From positions 372,001 through 436,000 of the forward strand of contig JBAZUK010000001.1 of the NCBI GenBank assembly GCA_041661445.1: a DNA stretch of 64,000 nucleotides. Direction: 5' to 3'. Below the pieces are notes generated by a model that searched no databases, was not told where the DNA came from, and saw only the letters and a program-made list of their open reading frames with translations. This document shows, piece by piece, positions 53,043 through 63,488 of this stretch; the first letter of the stretch is position 1, and each line of letters begins with the position of its first letter. Source of the stretch: JBAZUK01 sp041661445. Its GTDB lineage: Bacteria > Chlamydiota > Chlamydiia > Chlamydiales > SM23-39. The position numbers were made by a program, and so were the translations under genes.

Positions 53043-56000
53043 ATGCTGAAAAAACCGCCAGAGCGGGTAAGCTTTAGAAAAAGTAAAGAAATTATCGATC
53101 TTCCGAATTTGATTGAGATTCAGATAAAATCATATAAGCAATTTCTTCAAGCTGACAAGTTGCCCCATGAAAGAGAAAAGGTAGGTTTGGAAGAAGTTTT
53201 TCAAGAAGTTTTTCCAATAAAATCCTATGATGAAAAAACAATTTTGGAATTTCTTTCATATAACTTAGGCGTCCCAAAATATAATCCTGAAGAGTGCATT
53301 AGAAGAGGAATTACTTATAATTCTACCTTAAAAGTTAAGTTCAAACTGACTGACGAGACTGGAATTAAAGAAGAAGAAGTTTATATGGGAACACTTCCTT
53401 TAATGACTGACAAGGGAACTTTTGTTGTAAATGGTGCTGAACGTGTTGTTGTATCGCAGTTGCATAGATCTCCTGGTATAGCTTTTGAAAAAGAAAGACA
53501 TCCAAAAGGAACCATTTTATATTCATTCAGAATCATTCCATATAGAGGAAGTTGGTTAGAAGCATCATTTGACAACAATGATCTTGTTTATATATTTGTC
53601 GATAGAAAAAAAAGAAGAAAAAAAGTTCTTGCGACATCATTCATCAGAACTTTAGGCTACTCAACCGATGCAGACATTATTGAAGAATTTTTTAATACAA
53701 GAAAAGTTAAAATTAAACAGGAAAGCGATTTTATTAAGTTAGTTGGAAAAGTGCTAGCTGAAGATGTTATTGATGAAGCAACCGGTTTAGTGTTCGGAAA
53801 AGCAGCTGAAAAATTAACTACAGCAATGCTAAAAAGAATGCTGGATGAAAAAATACAAACAATTAAGATTGCTGAAGATGCTGATGAGTCTCATCCAATT
53901 ATTAAAATGCTTTCTAAAGACACTACTGATTCCTATGAGTCAGCTTTAAAAGATTTCTATAGAAAAATCAGACCTGGCGAACCTGCAACTTTATCAAATG
54001 CCAGATCTGCAATAATGAGAATGTTCTTTGATCCGAAAAGATATAATTTAGGAAGAGTTGGAAGATATAAATTAAATCGAAAACTAGGTGTTGAAGTATC
54101 TGATCAGACATTAGAAACTGTAACTCTTAGAAAAGAAGATGTTATTGAAGCTATGAAATATCTGATTCGTTTAAGAAAAGGCAGTGAAGATGCTAACGTT
54201 GACGATATCGATCATTTAGGAAATAGAAGAGTTAGATCTGTTGGAGAACTTGTTCAGAACCAATGTAGAATTGGTCTTGCAAGAATGGAAAAAATTGTAA
54301 AAGAAAGAATGAATTTATTTGATTTTTCTTCTGATACGATGACACCTGGAAAAATTGTATCTGCAAAAGGATTGGCTGGAGTTCTAAAAGATTTCTTTGG
54401 AAGATCACAGTTGTCTCAATTTATGGATCAAACTAATCCAATATCTGAACTTACACATAAAAGAAGACTTTCATGCTTGGGCCCAGGAGGCTTGAATAGA
54501 GAAAGAGCCGGATTTGAAGTTCGTGACGTTCATTCATCGCATTATGGAAGAATTTGTCCAATTGAAACTCCTGAAGGTCCGAATATCGGACTTATAACTT
54601 CAATGTCTACCTATGCAAAAATTAACGAATTCGGTTTCATTGAAACTCCTTATAGAATCATTAAAGACAACGTCGTTACCGATGAAATTGAATATATGAC
54701 TGCTGACTTTGAAGAAGAATGTGTTGTTGCTCAGGCATCAGCTCCTTTGGATGAGTTTAATATGTTCGTAGATCCGATCTGCTGGGTAAGAACAAAAGGT
54801 GAATCTTTAGAAGTTGATTCAAAACTGGCTACGCATATGGACGTATCTCCAAAGCAATTAGTTTCAGTTGTTGCCGGATTGATTCCTTTTCTTGAGCACG
54901 ACGATGCAAACAGAGCTCTTATGGGTTCTAACATGCAAAGGCAGGCTGTGCCTCTATTGATACCTGATGCTCCATTAGTCGGAACAGGTCTTGAAGCTAA
55001 AAGTGCCAGGGACTCAGGTGCTGTAGTTGTTGCTGAAGAAGATGGAGTTATTGAGTATGTGGATGGTTTCAAAATTATTATAGCTCCCAAAGATAATCCG
55101 ATTAATAAGAAAACATATCTGCTTGGAAAATTCCTGAGGTCAAATTCGGGAACATGCCTTAATCAGACTCCAATATGTTCTGTAGGAGATGTAATAAAAG
55201 CCGGCGATGTCATTGCTGACGGATCAGCTACTGAATTAGGGGAACTGGCATTAGGAAAGAATGTACTGGTTGCATTCATGCCTTGGTGCGGATATAACTA
55301 TGAAGATGCTATTATTATTTCTGAAAAATTAATAAAGAAAGATACTTATACATCGATTCATCTGGAAGAATTTGAATTAACAGCCCGAGACACAAAATTA
55401 GGAAAAGAAGAGATTACCAGAGATATTCCTAATGTTTCTGAAGAAGCTTTGGCAGATTTGAAAGAAGACGGGATAATCAGAATTGGAGCTGAAGTTAAAG
55501 CTGGAGATATTTTAGTTGGTAAAATTACTCCTAAGACTGAGACAGAGCTTTCTCCCGAAGAAAGGCTTTTAAGAGCGATTTTTGGTGAAAAAGCAGCTGA
55601 TGTCAAAGATGCATCTTTGACAGTACCTCCTGGAACGGAAGGAACTGTAATGGATGTGAAAGTTTTTTCAAGAAGAGATAAATTATCCAAAACCGATGAT
55701 GAACTTGTTGAAGAAGCTTCTAGATTAAAAGATGTTCATTCCGAATATAAAACTAAAGAGCTTGAACTTCAAATGGAATTCCATGAGAAACTTGGGGCTT
55801 TTTTATTAAATGAAAATTGTCCAGCACCAATTCTTCATAGAAAAACAGGTGAAATAATTATCGATAAAGATCAAGTTATGACTCAAGATCTATTAGAAAA
55901 AATAGAAAACGAAAAACTTGAAGATCTGATCATGGAAGATAATGATATTTTCAATGAAATCAAAAAGACTATCAGAGAATATGAAAGAGATTTGGAAACA

Positions 56001-56804
56001 TTGCAGAGCCAGTATAAGTTAGAAATTGAATTTTTGAAAAAAGGTGATGTTGATTTAGATCCTGGAATAATTAGACAGGTAAAAGTTTATGTTGCAACTA
56101 AAAGAAAACTGCAAGTTGGCGATAAAATGGCAGGAAGGCACGGAAACAAAGGGGTGGTCGCTAAGATTGTTCCTGAAGCTGACATGCCGTATCTTGCAGA
56201 CGGAAATACTGTTGAGATGATTTTAAATCCACTTGGAGTGCCTTCTAGGATGAACATGGGACAGCTTTTGGAAACTCACTTAGGTTATGCTGCTAGAAAG
56301 GCAGGCATATATATTAAAACACCTGTTTTCGAAGGTTTTCCTGAAGCTAAAATTTGGGAAATGATGAAAGAGCAGGATTTGTCTGAAGATGGAAAATTTG
56401 TTCTTTATGACGGCAGAACTGGTGTTAGATTCGATAACAGAGTTGTTGTCGGATATATATACATGCTTAAATTGTCTCACCTGGTTGCAGATAAAATTCA
56501 CGCTCGCGCTATTGGACCTTATTCTTTGGTTACACAGCAGCCTTTAGGCGGTAAAGCGCAGATGGGGGGACAAAGATTCGGGGAAATGGAAGTGTGGGCT
56601 CTTGAAGCTTATGGAGCAGCTCACTTACTACAGGAAATGCTAACAGTTAAGTCAGACGATGTTGAAGGACGTACAAGGATATATGAATCGATTGTAAAAG
56701 GAGACAATTCCTTAGTTGCAGGAACACCTGAGTCGTTTAATGTATTAATGAAAGAAATGCAAGGACTTTGCCTAGATGTTAGAGCAGAGTCTATTGAACA
56801 ATAA
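53043..56804 (+). CDS. rpoB: RNA polymerase subunit beta
   Basis: 1253 residues, the usual chlamydial length. Conserved regions include GRVGRYKLNRKLG, the rifampicin pocket (FFGRSQLSQFMDQTNPISEL, then THKRRLSCLGPGGLNRERAG) with no obvious resistance change, SSHYGRICPIETPEGPNIGL, GDKMAGRHGNKGVV and GGQRFGEMEVWALEAYGAAH. GGAG lies eight bases before the start. Core transcription enzyme with RpoC and RpoA. Confidence 0.99.
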   Translation: MLKKPPERVSFRKSKEIIDLPNLIEIQIKSYKQFLQADKLPHEREKVGLEEVFQEVFPIKSYDEKTILEFLSYNLGVPKYNPEECIRRGITYNSTLKVKFKLTDETGIKEEEVYMGTLPLMTDKGTFVVNGAERVVVSQLHRSPGIAFEKERHPKGTILYSFRIIPYRGSWLEASFDNNDLVYIFVDRKKRRKKVLATSFIRTLGYSTDADIIEEFFNTRKVKIKQESDFIKLVGKVLAEDVIDEATGLVFGKAAEKLTTAMLKRMLDEKIQTIKIAEDADESHPIIKMLSKDTTDSYESALKDFYRKIRPGEPATLSNARSAIMRMFFDPKRYNLGRVGRYKLNRKLGVEVSDQTLETVTLRKEDVIEAMKYLIRLRKGSEDANVDDIDHLGNRRVRSVGELVQNQCRIGLARMEKIVKERMNLFDFSSDTMTPGKIVSAKGLAGVLKDFFGRSQLSQFMDQTNPISELTHKRRLSCLGPGGLNRERAGFEVRDVHSSHYGRICPIETPEGPNIGLITSMSTYAKINEFGFIETPYRIIKDNVVTDEIEYMTADFEEECVVAQASAPLDEFNMFVDPICWVRTKGESLEVDSKLATHMDVSPKQLVSVVAGLIPFLEHDDANRALMGSNMQRQAVPLLIPDAPLVGTGLEAKSARDSGAVVVAEEDGVIEYVDGFKIIIAPKDNPINKKTYLLGKFLRSNSGTCLNQTPICSVGDVIKAGDVIADGSATELGELALGKNVLVAFMPWCGYNYEDAIIISEKLIKKDTYTSIHLEEFELTARDTKLGKEEITRDIPNVSEEALADLKEDGIIRIGAEVKAGDILVGKITPKTETELSPEERLLRAIFGEKAADVKDASLTVPPGTEGTVMDVKVFSRRDKLSKTDDELVEEASRLKDVHSEYKTKELELQMEFHEKLGAFLLNENCPAPILHRKTGEIIIDKDQVMTQDLLEKIENEKLEDLIMEDNDIFNEIKKTIREYERDLETLQSQYKLEIEFLKKGDVDLDPGIIRQVKVYVATKRKLQVGDKMAGRHGNKGVVAKIVPEADMPYLADGNTVEMILNPLGVPSRMNMGQLLETHLGYAARKAGIYIKTPVFEGFPEAKIWEMMKEQDLSEDGKFVLYDGRTGVRFDNRVVVGYIYMLKLSHLVADKIHARAIGPYSLVTQQPLGGKAQMGGQRFGEMEVWALEAYGAAHLLQEMLTVKSDDVEGRTRIYESIVKGDNSLVAGTPESFNVLMKEMQGLCLDVRAESIEQ

Positions 56805-56828
56805 AAAGTTAATTTTTGGGAGATGCCG

Positions 56829-59800
56829 ATGTCAAACAACGAGGGTTTTAGAGATTCTCATTTTGATAAGTTAACAATTAAAGTAGCTTCAGAAGATGTT
56901 ATAAGAAACGTCTGGTCAAGAGGTGAAATAAAAAAACCGGAAACTATCAACTATAGAACATTTAAGCCTGAAAAAGGCGGTCTTTTTTGCGAGAAAATTT
57001 TTGGTCCTACAAAAGATTGGGAATGTGCCTGCGGTAAATATAAGAAGATAAAGCATAAAGGTATAATCTGCGACAGATGCGGTGTGGAAGTTACTTTATC
57101 TAAGGTTAGAAGACAAAGAATGGCTCATATAGATCTTGCCGTTCCTGTCGTTCATATATGGTTCTTTAAAACTTTGCCATCTAAAATAGGAAATATTTTA
57201 GGACTTTCTGTATCTGAACTTGAAAGAGTTATTTATTATGAAGAATATATAGTTATTGATCCTAAAGAAACCGAACTTCAACCAAAACAACTTTTGAACG
57301 ATAATGAATTTAGGGAAGCTCAAGAAAAGTGGGGTCCACATGGATTCGTTGCGAAAATGGGTGGAGAAGCTATTTTCGATTTACTTAAAAACGAAGATTT
57401 AAGCGCTTTGGTTCTAGATCTTAAAGACAAGCTAAGAAAGACAAAATCAATGCAGGCAAGAGTAAAAATTGCTAAAAGACTAAAAATTGTAGAAGGATTA
57501 GTATTGTCACCAAATACCCCTCAATGGATGGTCCTATCCTGCGTTCCTGTAATTCCCCCTGACCTAAGACCTTTGGTTCCGTTAGACGGCGGAAGATTTG
57601 CTACTTCGGATTTAAATGATTTATACAGAAGGGTAATTAACAGAAATAATCGATTAAAATCTATTTTAAAACTTAAAACTCCTGACGTTATTATCCGAAA
57701 CGAAAAAAGAATGCTGCAGGAAGCTGTTGATGCATTGTTTGACAACGGCCGTCATGGACATCCTGTAATGGGAGCTGGTAATAGACCGTTAAAATCTTTA
57801 GCTGAGATGTTGAAAGGAAAGCAGGGAAGATTCAGACAAAACCTACTTGGAAAAAGAGTTGACTATTCCGGACGTTCGGTAATTGTTATCGGTGCTGAAT
57901 TGAAATTTAATCAATGCGGTATCCCAAAACAGATGGCCTTAGAATTATTTGAACCTTTTATAGTAAAAAGGCTAAAAGAATTAAATTATGTATATACAAT
58001 TAGATCGGCAAAGAAATTAATTCAAAAGCAATCCCCTGAGGTTTGGGACGTTCTCGAAGAAATAATAAAAGGTCACCCAGTATTGTTAAACAGAGCTCCG
58101 ACACTTCATAGATTAGGTATTCAGGCGTTTGAGCCGGTATTAATTGAAGGAAAAGCCCTTCGAATACATCCATTAGTTACACCAGCGTTCAACGCTGACT
58201 TCGACGGTGACCAGATGGCTGTACACGTACCTCTTTCAATAGAAGCGCAGTTGGAAGCTAAACTTCTTATGATGGCACCTGATAATATATTCCTGCCTTC
58301 TTCCGGAAAGCCGGTAGCTTTGCCTACTCAAGATATGATTTTGGGACTTTATTATTTAATGTTGGATGCTACCCAGGACCCAGAAAAGCATGGAAAAAAG
58401 ATAAAGATATTCCGAAACTCTGCTGAAGTATTATTGGCTTTGGGAGCAGGAACAAGCTATAACAGATTTGAAAAACATGAACCCAATTCCCGAAAAGATA
58501 CTGATGAAAGAGGAAGAGGAATTTATATCCATGAAAGAATAAAAGTTTTAATTGAAGGTGGTATTGTTGATACTACTCCTGGAAGAGTATTGTTTAATAC
58601 AATAGTACCTGTAATGCTTGGATTCCAAAACTATGCCTTAAGAAAGAAAAGACTTTCCGAGCTTGTATTGGAATGTCACAAAAAGGTCGGACTTGAAGCT
58701 ACAGTTCAATTTTTGGACGACATGAAAAACTTAGGATTTGCTGAAGCTACTAAAGCAGCTCTTTCAATGGGCGTGATAGATGTTAAAGTTCCTAAAACCA
58801 AGAAAAAATTAGTTGAGAATACTTATAAAAAAGTAGAAAAAGTAAAAAAACAATATGAAGACGGTATTATCACCGAAGGTGAAAAACACTCTAAGATCAT
58901 AAGTTTATGGACCGAAGTTTCAGATATCTTATCTGAAGAATTATATAAATTGATTACAGAAACCCGTGACGGAGAATTGAATCCTTTATTCTTGATGATG
59001 GATTCAGGAGCTAGAGGAAACAGATCTCAGGTTAAGCAGCTCGGTGCTATGAGAGGTCTTATGGCGAAACCTTCAGGGGAAATCATCGAGTCACCTATTA
59101 TTTCAAACTTTAGGGAAGGCTTGACCGTTCTTGAATATTTCATATCTACTCACGGAGCTAGAAAAGGTCTAGCGGATACTGCCTTGAAGACTGCCGATTC
59201 GGGTTATTTAACAAGACGTTTGGTAGACGTTGCTCAAGATGCAATTATTACCGAAGATGACTGTGGAACCCTAAATGGAATAGAAATTGCGCCTATAAAG
59301 CAAGGTCAAGAAGAGTTATTGCCTTTAAAAGACAGACTATTCGGTAGAACAGTTTGCGATGATATTTATCAGCCCGGAGATTCGACAAAACTGCTTGCAA
59401 AAGCAGGGGATGTTATCAATGCTATTCAAGCTGAGATTATCGATGATGCAGGTATTGAAAAAGTTAAGATCAGATCTCCTTTGACTTGTGAGTCAAAAAG
59501 AGGAATATGTTCAAAATGTTATGGCAACAACTTAGCTACCGGAAGATTGGTAGGTATGGGAGAAGCAATTGGAATTATTGCTGCCCAGTCTATCGGAGAA
59601 CCGGGAACTCAGTTAACCATGAGAACTTTCCACATTGGAGGTATTGCTTCTGCAATGTTAAGTCCTCAGCTCATAACTGATAATGTCGGCGTTATGGTAT
59701 ATAAAGACCTAAGAGTTGTTCAAAACGAAGAAGGTCACTGGCTGGTTTTAAATAAAAATGGAACTATTAACATTGTTAAAGATGAAGGCAGGTCTATTGA

Positions 59801-61028
59801 AGAATATAAAAAACTTCTACAAACAAAATCTATTGAACCGCTTCAGATATTCAATGTCGAGCTTGGAACAAAAATATTATTTGCTGATGGTACAAAAGTA
59901 GAAAAGAAAGTTCAAATCGGTGAATGGGAACAACATAGTACGCCTGTAATTTGCGAAAAAGAAGGGTATGCAAAATTTGAAGATTTGGTTGAAGGTATTT
60001 CTACTCAGAAAGAGCTTAATAAACAGACTAGCCAAGTTGAGCTAAGAGTAAAACAGCATAGAGGTGAAATGCACCCTCAGATTTCAATATTTTCAGATGC
60101 TGAAAATAAAGAACTGATCGGTACATATGCTATTCCTGTAGGAGCATTAATATTAGTTAAAGAAAAAGATTTCGTAAAATCCGGACAGATTTTAGCTAAA
60201 TTGCCAAGAGGATCAATTAAAACAAAAGATATCACCGGCGGTCTTCCAAGGGTCGCTGAATTGTTTGAAGCAAGAAGACCTAAAGAAGCTGCAGAAATAG
60301 CAAAAATCGATGGTGTTGTTGACTTTAAAGGAGTTCAGAAAAATAAAAGAATTCTTGTTGTTAGAGATGATGAAACCGGAATGGAAGAAGAACATTTAAT
60401 TCCTCTTTCAAAGCATTTGATCGTACAGAAGGGCGATATGGTTGTAAAAGGCCAACAGCTTACAGAGGGATTGATTGTATCTCAGGAAATTCTTGAAATC
60501 TGCGGTGTTCGCGAACTGCAAAAATATTTAGTAAATGAAGTGCAAGGCGTATATCGTCTTCAAGGTGTTGATATCAATGACAAGCACGTTGAAATTATTG
60601 TCAGACAGATGCTTCAAAAAATAAAAGTAACAGATCCGGGAGATACTGTATTTTTATATGGTGAAGATATTGATAAAAAGACCTTCCATGAAGTTAATAG
60701 AAAAACAATTGATGAAGGCGGTAAACCGGCTCAAGCTATGCCTGTATTATTGGGTATTACAAAAGCTTCGCTCGGTTCTGAATCATTTGTTTCAGCTGCT
60801 TCTTTCCAGGAGACAACTAAGGTATTAACAGGAGCTGCTACAGACGGTGCTGTTGATTTCTTAAGGGATTTCAAATCGAACCTTATCATGGGACATATAA
60901 TTCCAGGCGGTACCGGATTCCAATACCATAAAAAAGTAGCTAAATTTATGGAAAAAGGTCAGGAAGAAGAGCTTTTTTATTTCGATGATGATTTAAAAAG
61001 TCTGGAAAAAGAAATTTCCATATCATAA
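56829..61028 (+). CDS. rpoC: RNA polymerase subunit beta-prime
   Basis: 1399 residues from the ATG at 56829, chosen because GGGAG lies six bases upstream; an ATG two codons earlier touches that site. Zn-binding Cys (CACGKYKKIKHKG and CDRCGVEVT), the active-site NADFDGDQMAVHVP (Asn at 455), the bridge-helix region and the trigger loop (EPGTQLTMRTFHIGG) are complete. No insert of unusual size. Ends 22 bases before a rho-independent terminator. Confidence 0.99.
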   Translation: MSNNEGFRDSHFDKLTIKVASEDVIRNVWSRGEIKKPETINYRTFKPEKGGLFCEKIFGPTKDWECACGKYKKIKHKGIICDRCGVEVTLSKVRRQRMAHIDLAVPVVHIWFFKTLPSKIGNILGLSVSELERVIYYEEYIVIDPKETELQPKQLLNDNEFREAQEKWGPHGFVAKMGGEAIFDLLKNEDLSALVLDLKDKLRKTKSMQARVKIAKRLKIVEGLVLSPNTPQWMVLSCVPVIPPDLRPLVPLDGGRFATSDLNDLYRRVINRNNRLKSILKLKTPDVIIRNEKRMLQEAVDALFDNGRHGHPVMGAGNRPLKSLAEMLKGKQGRFRQNLLGKRVDYSGRSVIVIGAELKFNQCGIPKQMALELFEPFIVKRLKELNYVYTIRSAKKLIQKQSPEVWDVLEEIIKGHPVLLNRAPTLHRLGIQAFEPVLIEGKALRIHPLVTPAFNADFDGDQMAVHVPLSIEAQLEAKLLMMAPDNIFLPSSGKPVALPTQDMILGLYYLMLDATQDPEKHGKKIKIFRNSAEVLLALGAGTSYNRFEKHEPNSRKDTDERGRGIYIHERIKVLIEGGIVDTTPGRVLFNTIVPVMLGFQNYALRKKRLSELVLECHKKVGLEATVQFLDDMKNLGFAEATKAALSMGVIDVKVPKTKKKLVENTYKKVEKVKKQYEDGIITEGEKHSKIISLWTEVSDILSEELYKLITETRDGELNPLFLMMDSGARGNRSQVKQLGAMRGLMAKPSGEIIESPIISNFREGLTVLEYFISTHGARKGLADTALKTADSGYLTRRLVDVAQDAIITEDDCGTLNGIEIAPIKQGQEELLPLKDRLFGRTVCDDIYQPGDSTKLLAKAGDVINAIQAEIIDDAGIEKVKIRSPLTCESKRGICSKCYGNNLATGRLVGMGEAIGIIAAQSIGEPGTQLTMRTFHIGGIASAMLSPQLITDNVGVMVYKDLRVVQNEEGHWLVLNKNGTINIVKDEGRSIEEYKKLLQTKSIEPLQIFNVELGTKILFADGTKVEKKVQIGEWEQHSTPVICEKEGYAKFEDLVEGISTQKELNKQTSQVELRVKQHRGEMHPQISIFSDAENKELIGTYAIPVGALILVKEKDFVKSGQILAKLPRGSIKTKDITGGLPRVAELFEARRPKEAAEIAKIDGVVDFKGVQKNKRILVVRDDETGMEEEHLIPLSKHLIVQKGDMVVKGQQLTEGLIVSQEILEICGVRELQKYLVNEVQGVYRLQGVDINDKHVEIIVRQMLQKIKVTDPGDTVFLYGEDIDKKTFHEVNRKTIDEGGKPAQAMPVLLGITKASLGSESFVSAASFQETTKVLTGAATDGAVDFLRDFKSNLIMGHIIPGGTGFQYHKKVAKFMEKGQEEELFYFDDDLKSLEKEISIS

Positions 61029-61049
61029 ATTTCGTAATAATCAATTTTT

Positions 61050-61088
61050 AAAGGTCTGAAGTATACTTGTATATTTCGGACTTTTTTT
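61050..61088 (+). terminator. Rho-independent terminator after rpoC
   Basis: AAAGGTCTGAA (from 61050) pairs with TTCGGACTTTT (from 61075) with two G-T pairs, followed by a T run. It closes the long tuf-rpoC transcription unit. Confidence 0.85.
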
Positions 61089-61395
61089 ATTGAAGAAAAA
61101 TAGCTTTGGCTTTTTTTTGAGCCAAATGTTCCTTGAAAAGGAATTTAGATGTTTTTTGTCTCTTAATTAATTTAATTATCTTAAAATAAACGATTTAAAT
61201 CAGACTTTTCTGCAGTTGACTTACTTTTGGTCTTGACTTTAGCTGTATGAAAATAATGAAAAAATTTTAAAAAGCAGCTATTTTTATGCTAAAATAATTT
61301 TGGAGTTAGAGACCTTTAATTGTTCTAGCTAAAATTTTTTTATCGCTATTGATCCAATTAACAAAAAAAAATCTAAAATTAAGCCTGAAGAAAAA
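61089..61395. other. 307-base gap with a second hairpin
   Basis: TTTGGCT near 61105 and AGCCAAA near 61120 form a seven-pair stem; on the minus strand a T-rich stretch follows, so it may end the NlpC/P60 gene transcript. Repeated TTGACTT on the plus strand near 61218 and 61234 look like -35 elements without clear partners. No gene seen. Confidence 0.4.
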
Positions 61396-62226
61396 CTAGT
61401 TTAATCTGCGGGCAGATCTAAGTGGATATGTGTTATTAGGATCTCCGTTCCAGTTTTTATCAGAAAGATTGCTGATTCTGATCCAAGGCTGGTTTTCAGC
61501 TACTGTTGAGTGGATAAATTGATTGTTTCCTATATACATACCAACATGACGGATTTTATTTTCGTCACGACCGAAGAAAATAAGATCTTCCTGTTTCATT
61601 TTGGAGATTTCGACGGGTTTAAAACCTTTCCATGAATGCTGATCTTTTGAATCTCTTGGCAATTGAATGCCTTTTTGCTTAAATAAGAATTGTATGAATC
61701 CTGAACAATCAAATCCATTAAGGCTTGACCTGCCTCCCCAAAAATAAGGAAGGCCTAAAAATTTTTTACTGAATTCAATAAGACCCTTTGTCGGCTGGTC
61801 ACTTAAATCGGTATCACCTCGCTGAACAAAAGCCTTTTTGCCGCTAAGCAGAGCTATTTTAATCCAACGATCATTTTCTTGATTTAAAACGTTTAAAGGA
61901 CTTCCAAATGGCAAACTCATAATAGGTCCGCGTTCAGTGTCAGCACTGCTATAAATATGAGCTTGCAGACGAGTGGTTATGATGATGGATGGGGAGTTAG
62001 CAAAAGCATCGATAGGGTAGCTGCTTAAAACTTTTTCTTTATTTTCAATCCAGCCTGAATATCCATCATCTTTCATTTGAATTTTTGTCCATTTCTCTTT
62101 ACCTTCGTCAATTACTGATACTGCTTCTCCATAACAAGCTTGAGATATAATGCTGGAATCAGGGGAATCTTTTTCTCTCATTATGACTACTGATTGGCTT
62201 ATATAAAACAAAGATTGAATAGCCAT
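61396..62226 (-). CDS. NlpC/P60 peptidoglycan peptidase with SH3-like domains
   Basis: 276 residues without a signal peptide. Two bacterial SH3-like domains (about 5-68 and 80-140) precede an NlpC/P60 catalytic domain: C174 in NGFDCSGFIQFLF, H227 in IRHVGMYIGN and H239 in FIHST as third residue. This is the gamma-D-Glu-mDAP endopeptidase (YkfC/NlpC) arrangement. Chlamydiae carry a similar enzyme that recycles or trims their minimal peptidoglycan. It may also be exported by a non-classical route. It precedes nothing on the same transcript; a hairpin lies downstream. Confidence 0.88.
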   Translation of the reverse strand: MAIQSLFYISQSVVIMREKDSPDSSIISQACYGEAVSVIDEGKEKWTKIQMKDDGYSGWIENKEKVLSSYPIDAFANSPSIIITTRLQAHIYSSADTERGPIMSLPFGSPLNVLNQENDRWIKIALLSGKKAFVQRGDTDLSDQPTKGLIEFSKKFLGLPYFWGGRSSLNGFDCSGFIQFLFKQKGIQLPRDSKDQHSWKGFKPVEISKMKQEDLIFFGRDENKIRHVGMYIGNNQFIHSTVAENQPWIRISNLSDKNWNGDPNNTYPLRSARRLN

Positions 62227-62278
62227 TATTTTACCCTTTAAAAAATAAATTGAAATTCTAGCAAAACGTATTAAAAAA

Positions 62279-63244
62279 CTATAATTTTTTTTGTATTAAA
62301 TCTTTTAATTTATTTAGATCTTGCTCAAACAATCTAATGCCTTCTGATAATTTTTCATTAGCCATAGCATTATTATTAAGCAGGTATCTGAAATGTTTTT
62401 CATCAAGATTAATTTTTTCTATGGGTAGGTTTTTTGAATTGGAAGAATCAAGTTTTTGAGTTATTTCCGTATTGCCTTTTTTTAATTCTTCTAATAGAGA
62501 TGGGGATATTGTTAATAAATCGCAGCCGGCTAGCTCAATTATCTCATTAACATTTCTAAAACTTGCTCCCATGATCTGGGTTTCAAATCCAAATTTTTTA
62601 TAGTAATTATAAATATTCTTAACTGAAATTACTCCCGGGTCATCACATCCGTTGAAATCCCTGGTTTCATTTTTTTTATACCAATCTAAAATTCTTCCCA
62701 CAAATGGCGAAATTAATGTGGCTTTAACTTCTGCGGCAGCAATTGCCTGCGGAAGAGAAAATAATAAAGTCATATTGCAGCAGATATTTTCTTTTTGAAG
62801 AATTTCACATGCTTTTAATCCTTCCCATGTAGAAGCAAGTTTTATTAAAATCCGGTCTTTTGGAATTTTATGTTTTTCGAATAAGGAAATTATTACTCTT
62901 GCGATTTCAACACTTTTTTCTACATCAAAAGAATATTTTGCATCAACCTCAATAGACACTCTGCCGGGAACAAGTTTTAAAATTTCTAATCCAAAATTGA
63001 CAAAGAGTTTTATTATTATCAGATCTTCAATATTTTTAGGATTTTTATTTTTTGCAAAAGCAATTGCTTCATCGAGCAGAGAAGCATAATTTTCCTTTAA
63101 AGAGGATTTCAGGATTAAAGAAGGATTTGTGGTCGCGTCTTGAGGTTTGTATTGTGATATTAGCTCAAAATCTGAGGTGTCTGCAACAACCGTTGTGAAT
63201 TTTTTTAACTGTTCTAAAGAAGAAGTGGTCTCCAAGACTGTCAT
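62279..63244 (-). CDS. tal: Transaldolase
   Basis: 321 residues, the classical TalB length. Schiff-base lysine K135 in RILIKLASTWEG, N-terminal VADTSDFELI with DATTNPSL, and CNMTLLFSLPQAIAAAE are typical. Cytosolic pentose-phosphate enzyme that exchanges three-carbon units between sedoheptulose 7-phosphate and glyceraldehyde 3-phosphate. Chlamydiae keep tal right after rpoC (CT314-CT313 as I recall); here the NlpC/P60 gene intervenes. Confidence 0.96.
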   Translation of the reverse strand: MTVLETTSSLEQLKKFTTVVADTSDFELISQYKPQDATTNPSLILKSSLKENYASLLDEAIAFAKNKNPKNIEDLIIIKLFVNFGLEILKLVPGRVSIEVDAKYSFDVEKSVEIARVIISLFEKHKIPKDRILIKLASTWEGLKACEILQKENICCNMTLLFSLPQAIAAAEVKATLISPFVGRILDWYKKNETRDFNGCDDPGVISVKNIYNYYKKFGFETQIMGASFRNVNEIIELAGCDLLTISPSLLEELKKGNTEITQKLDSSNSKNLPIEKINLDEKHFRYLLNNNAMANEKLSEGIRLFEQDLNKLKDLIQKKL

Positions 63245-63267
63245 TATTTTTCCTTATTTTTCAAATG

Positions 63268-63486
63268 TTATTTATTATCGCTTGAGCTATGCCCTTGATG
63301 TCTTGAAGTTAAATAAATACCTGTTCCTGCTATAAGAACTGTAATTGTCGCTATAGCCCATGGCTGCCAGTTTCTTTTTTTAAAAGTTGTTTGTTCAGGA
63401 GAAAGTTTTGGGACTTCTTGGGCTTCAGCCAATAAATTAGAAAAAACAAAGCTAAAAAAAATTGATAATGTAATTAATTTTTTCAT
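63268..63486 (-). CDS. Small exported protein with one C-terminal membrane helix
   Basis: 72 residues from the ATG at 63486, preferred over one three codons earlier because AGGA is nine bases upstream of it. Signal peptide MKKLITLSIFFSFVFSNLLA, a short periplasmic stretch (EAQEVPKLSPEQTTFKKRN), one membrane helix (WAIATITVLIAGTGIYLTSR) and a polar tail rich in His and Ser. No family recognised. It follows the next upstream gene at once and may share its transcript. Confidence 0.6.
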   Translation of the reverse strand: MKKLITLSIFFSFVFSNLLAEAQEVPKLSPEQTTFKKRNWQPWAIATITVLIAGTGIYLTSRHQGHSSSDNK

Positions 63487-63488
63487 TT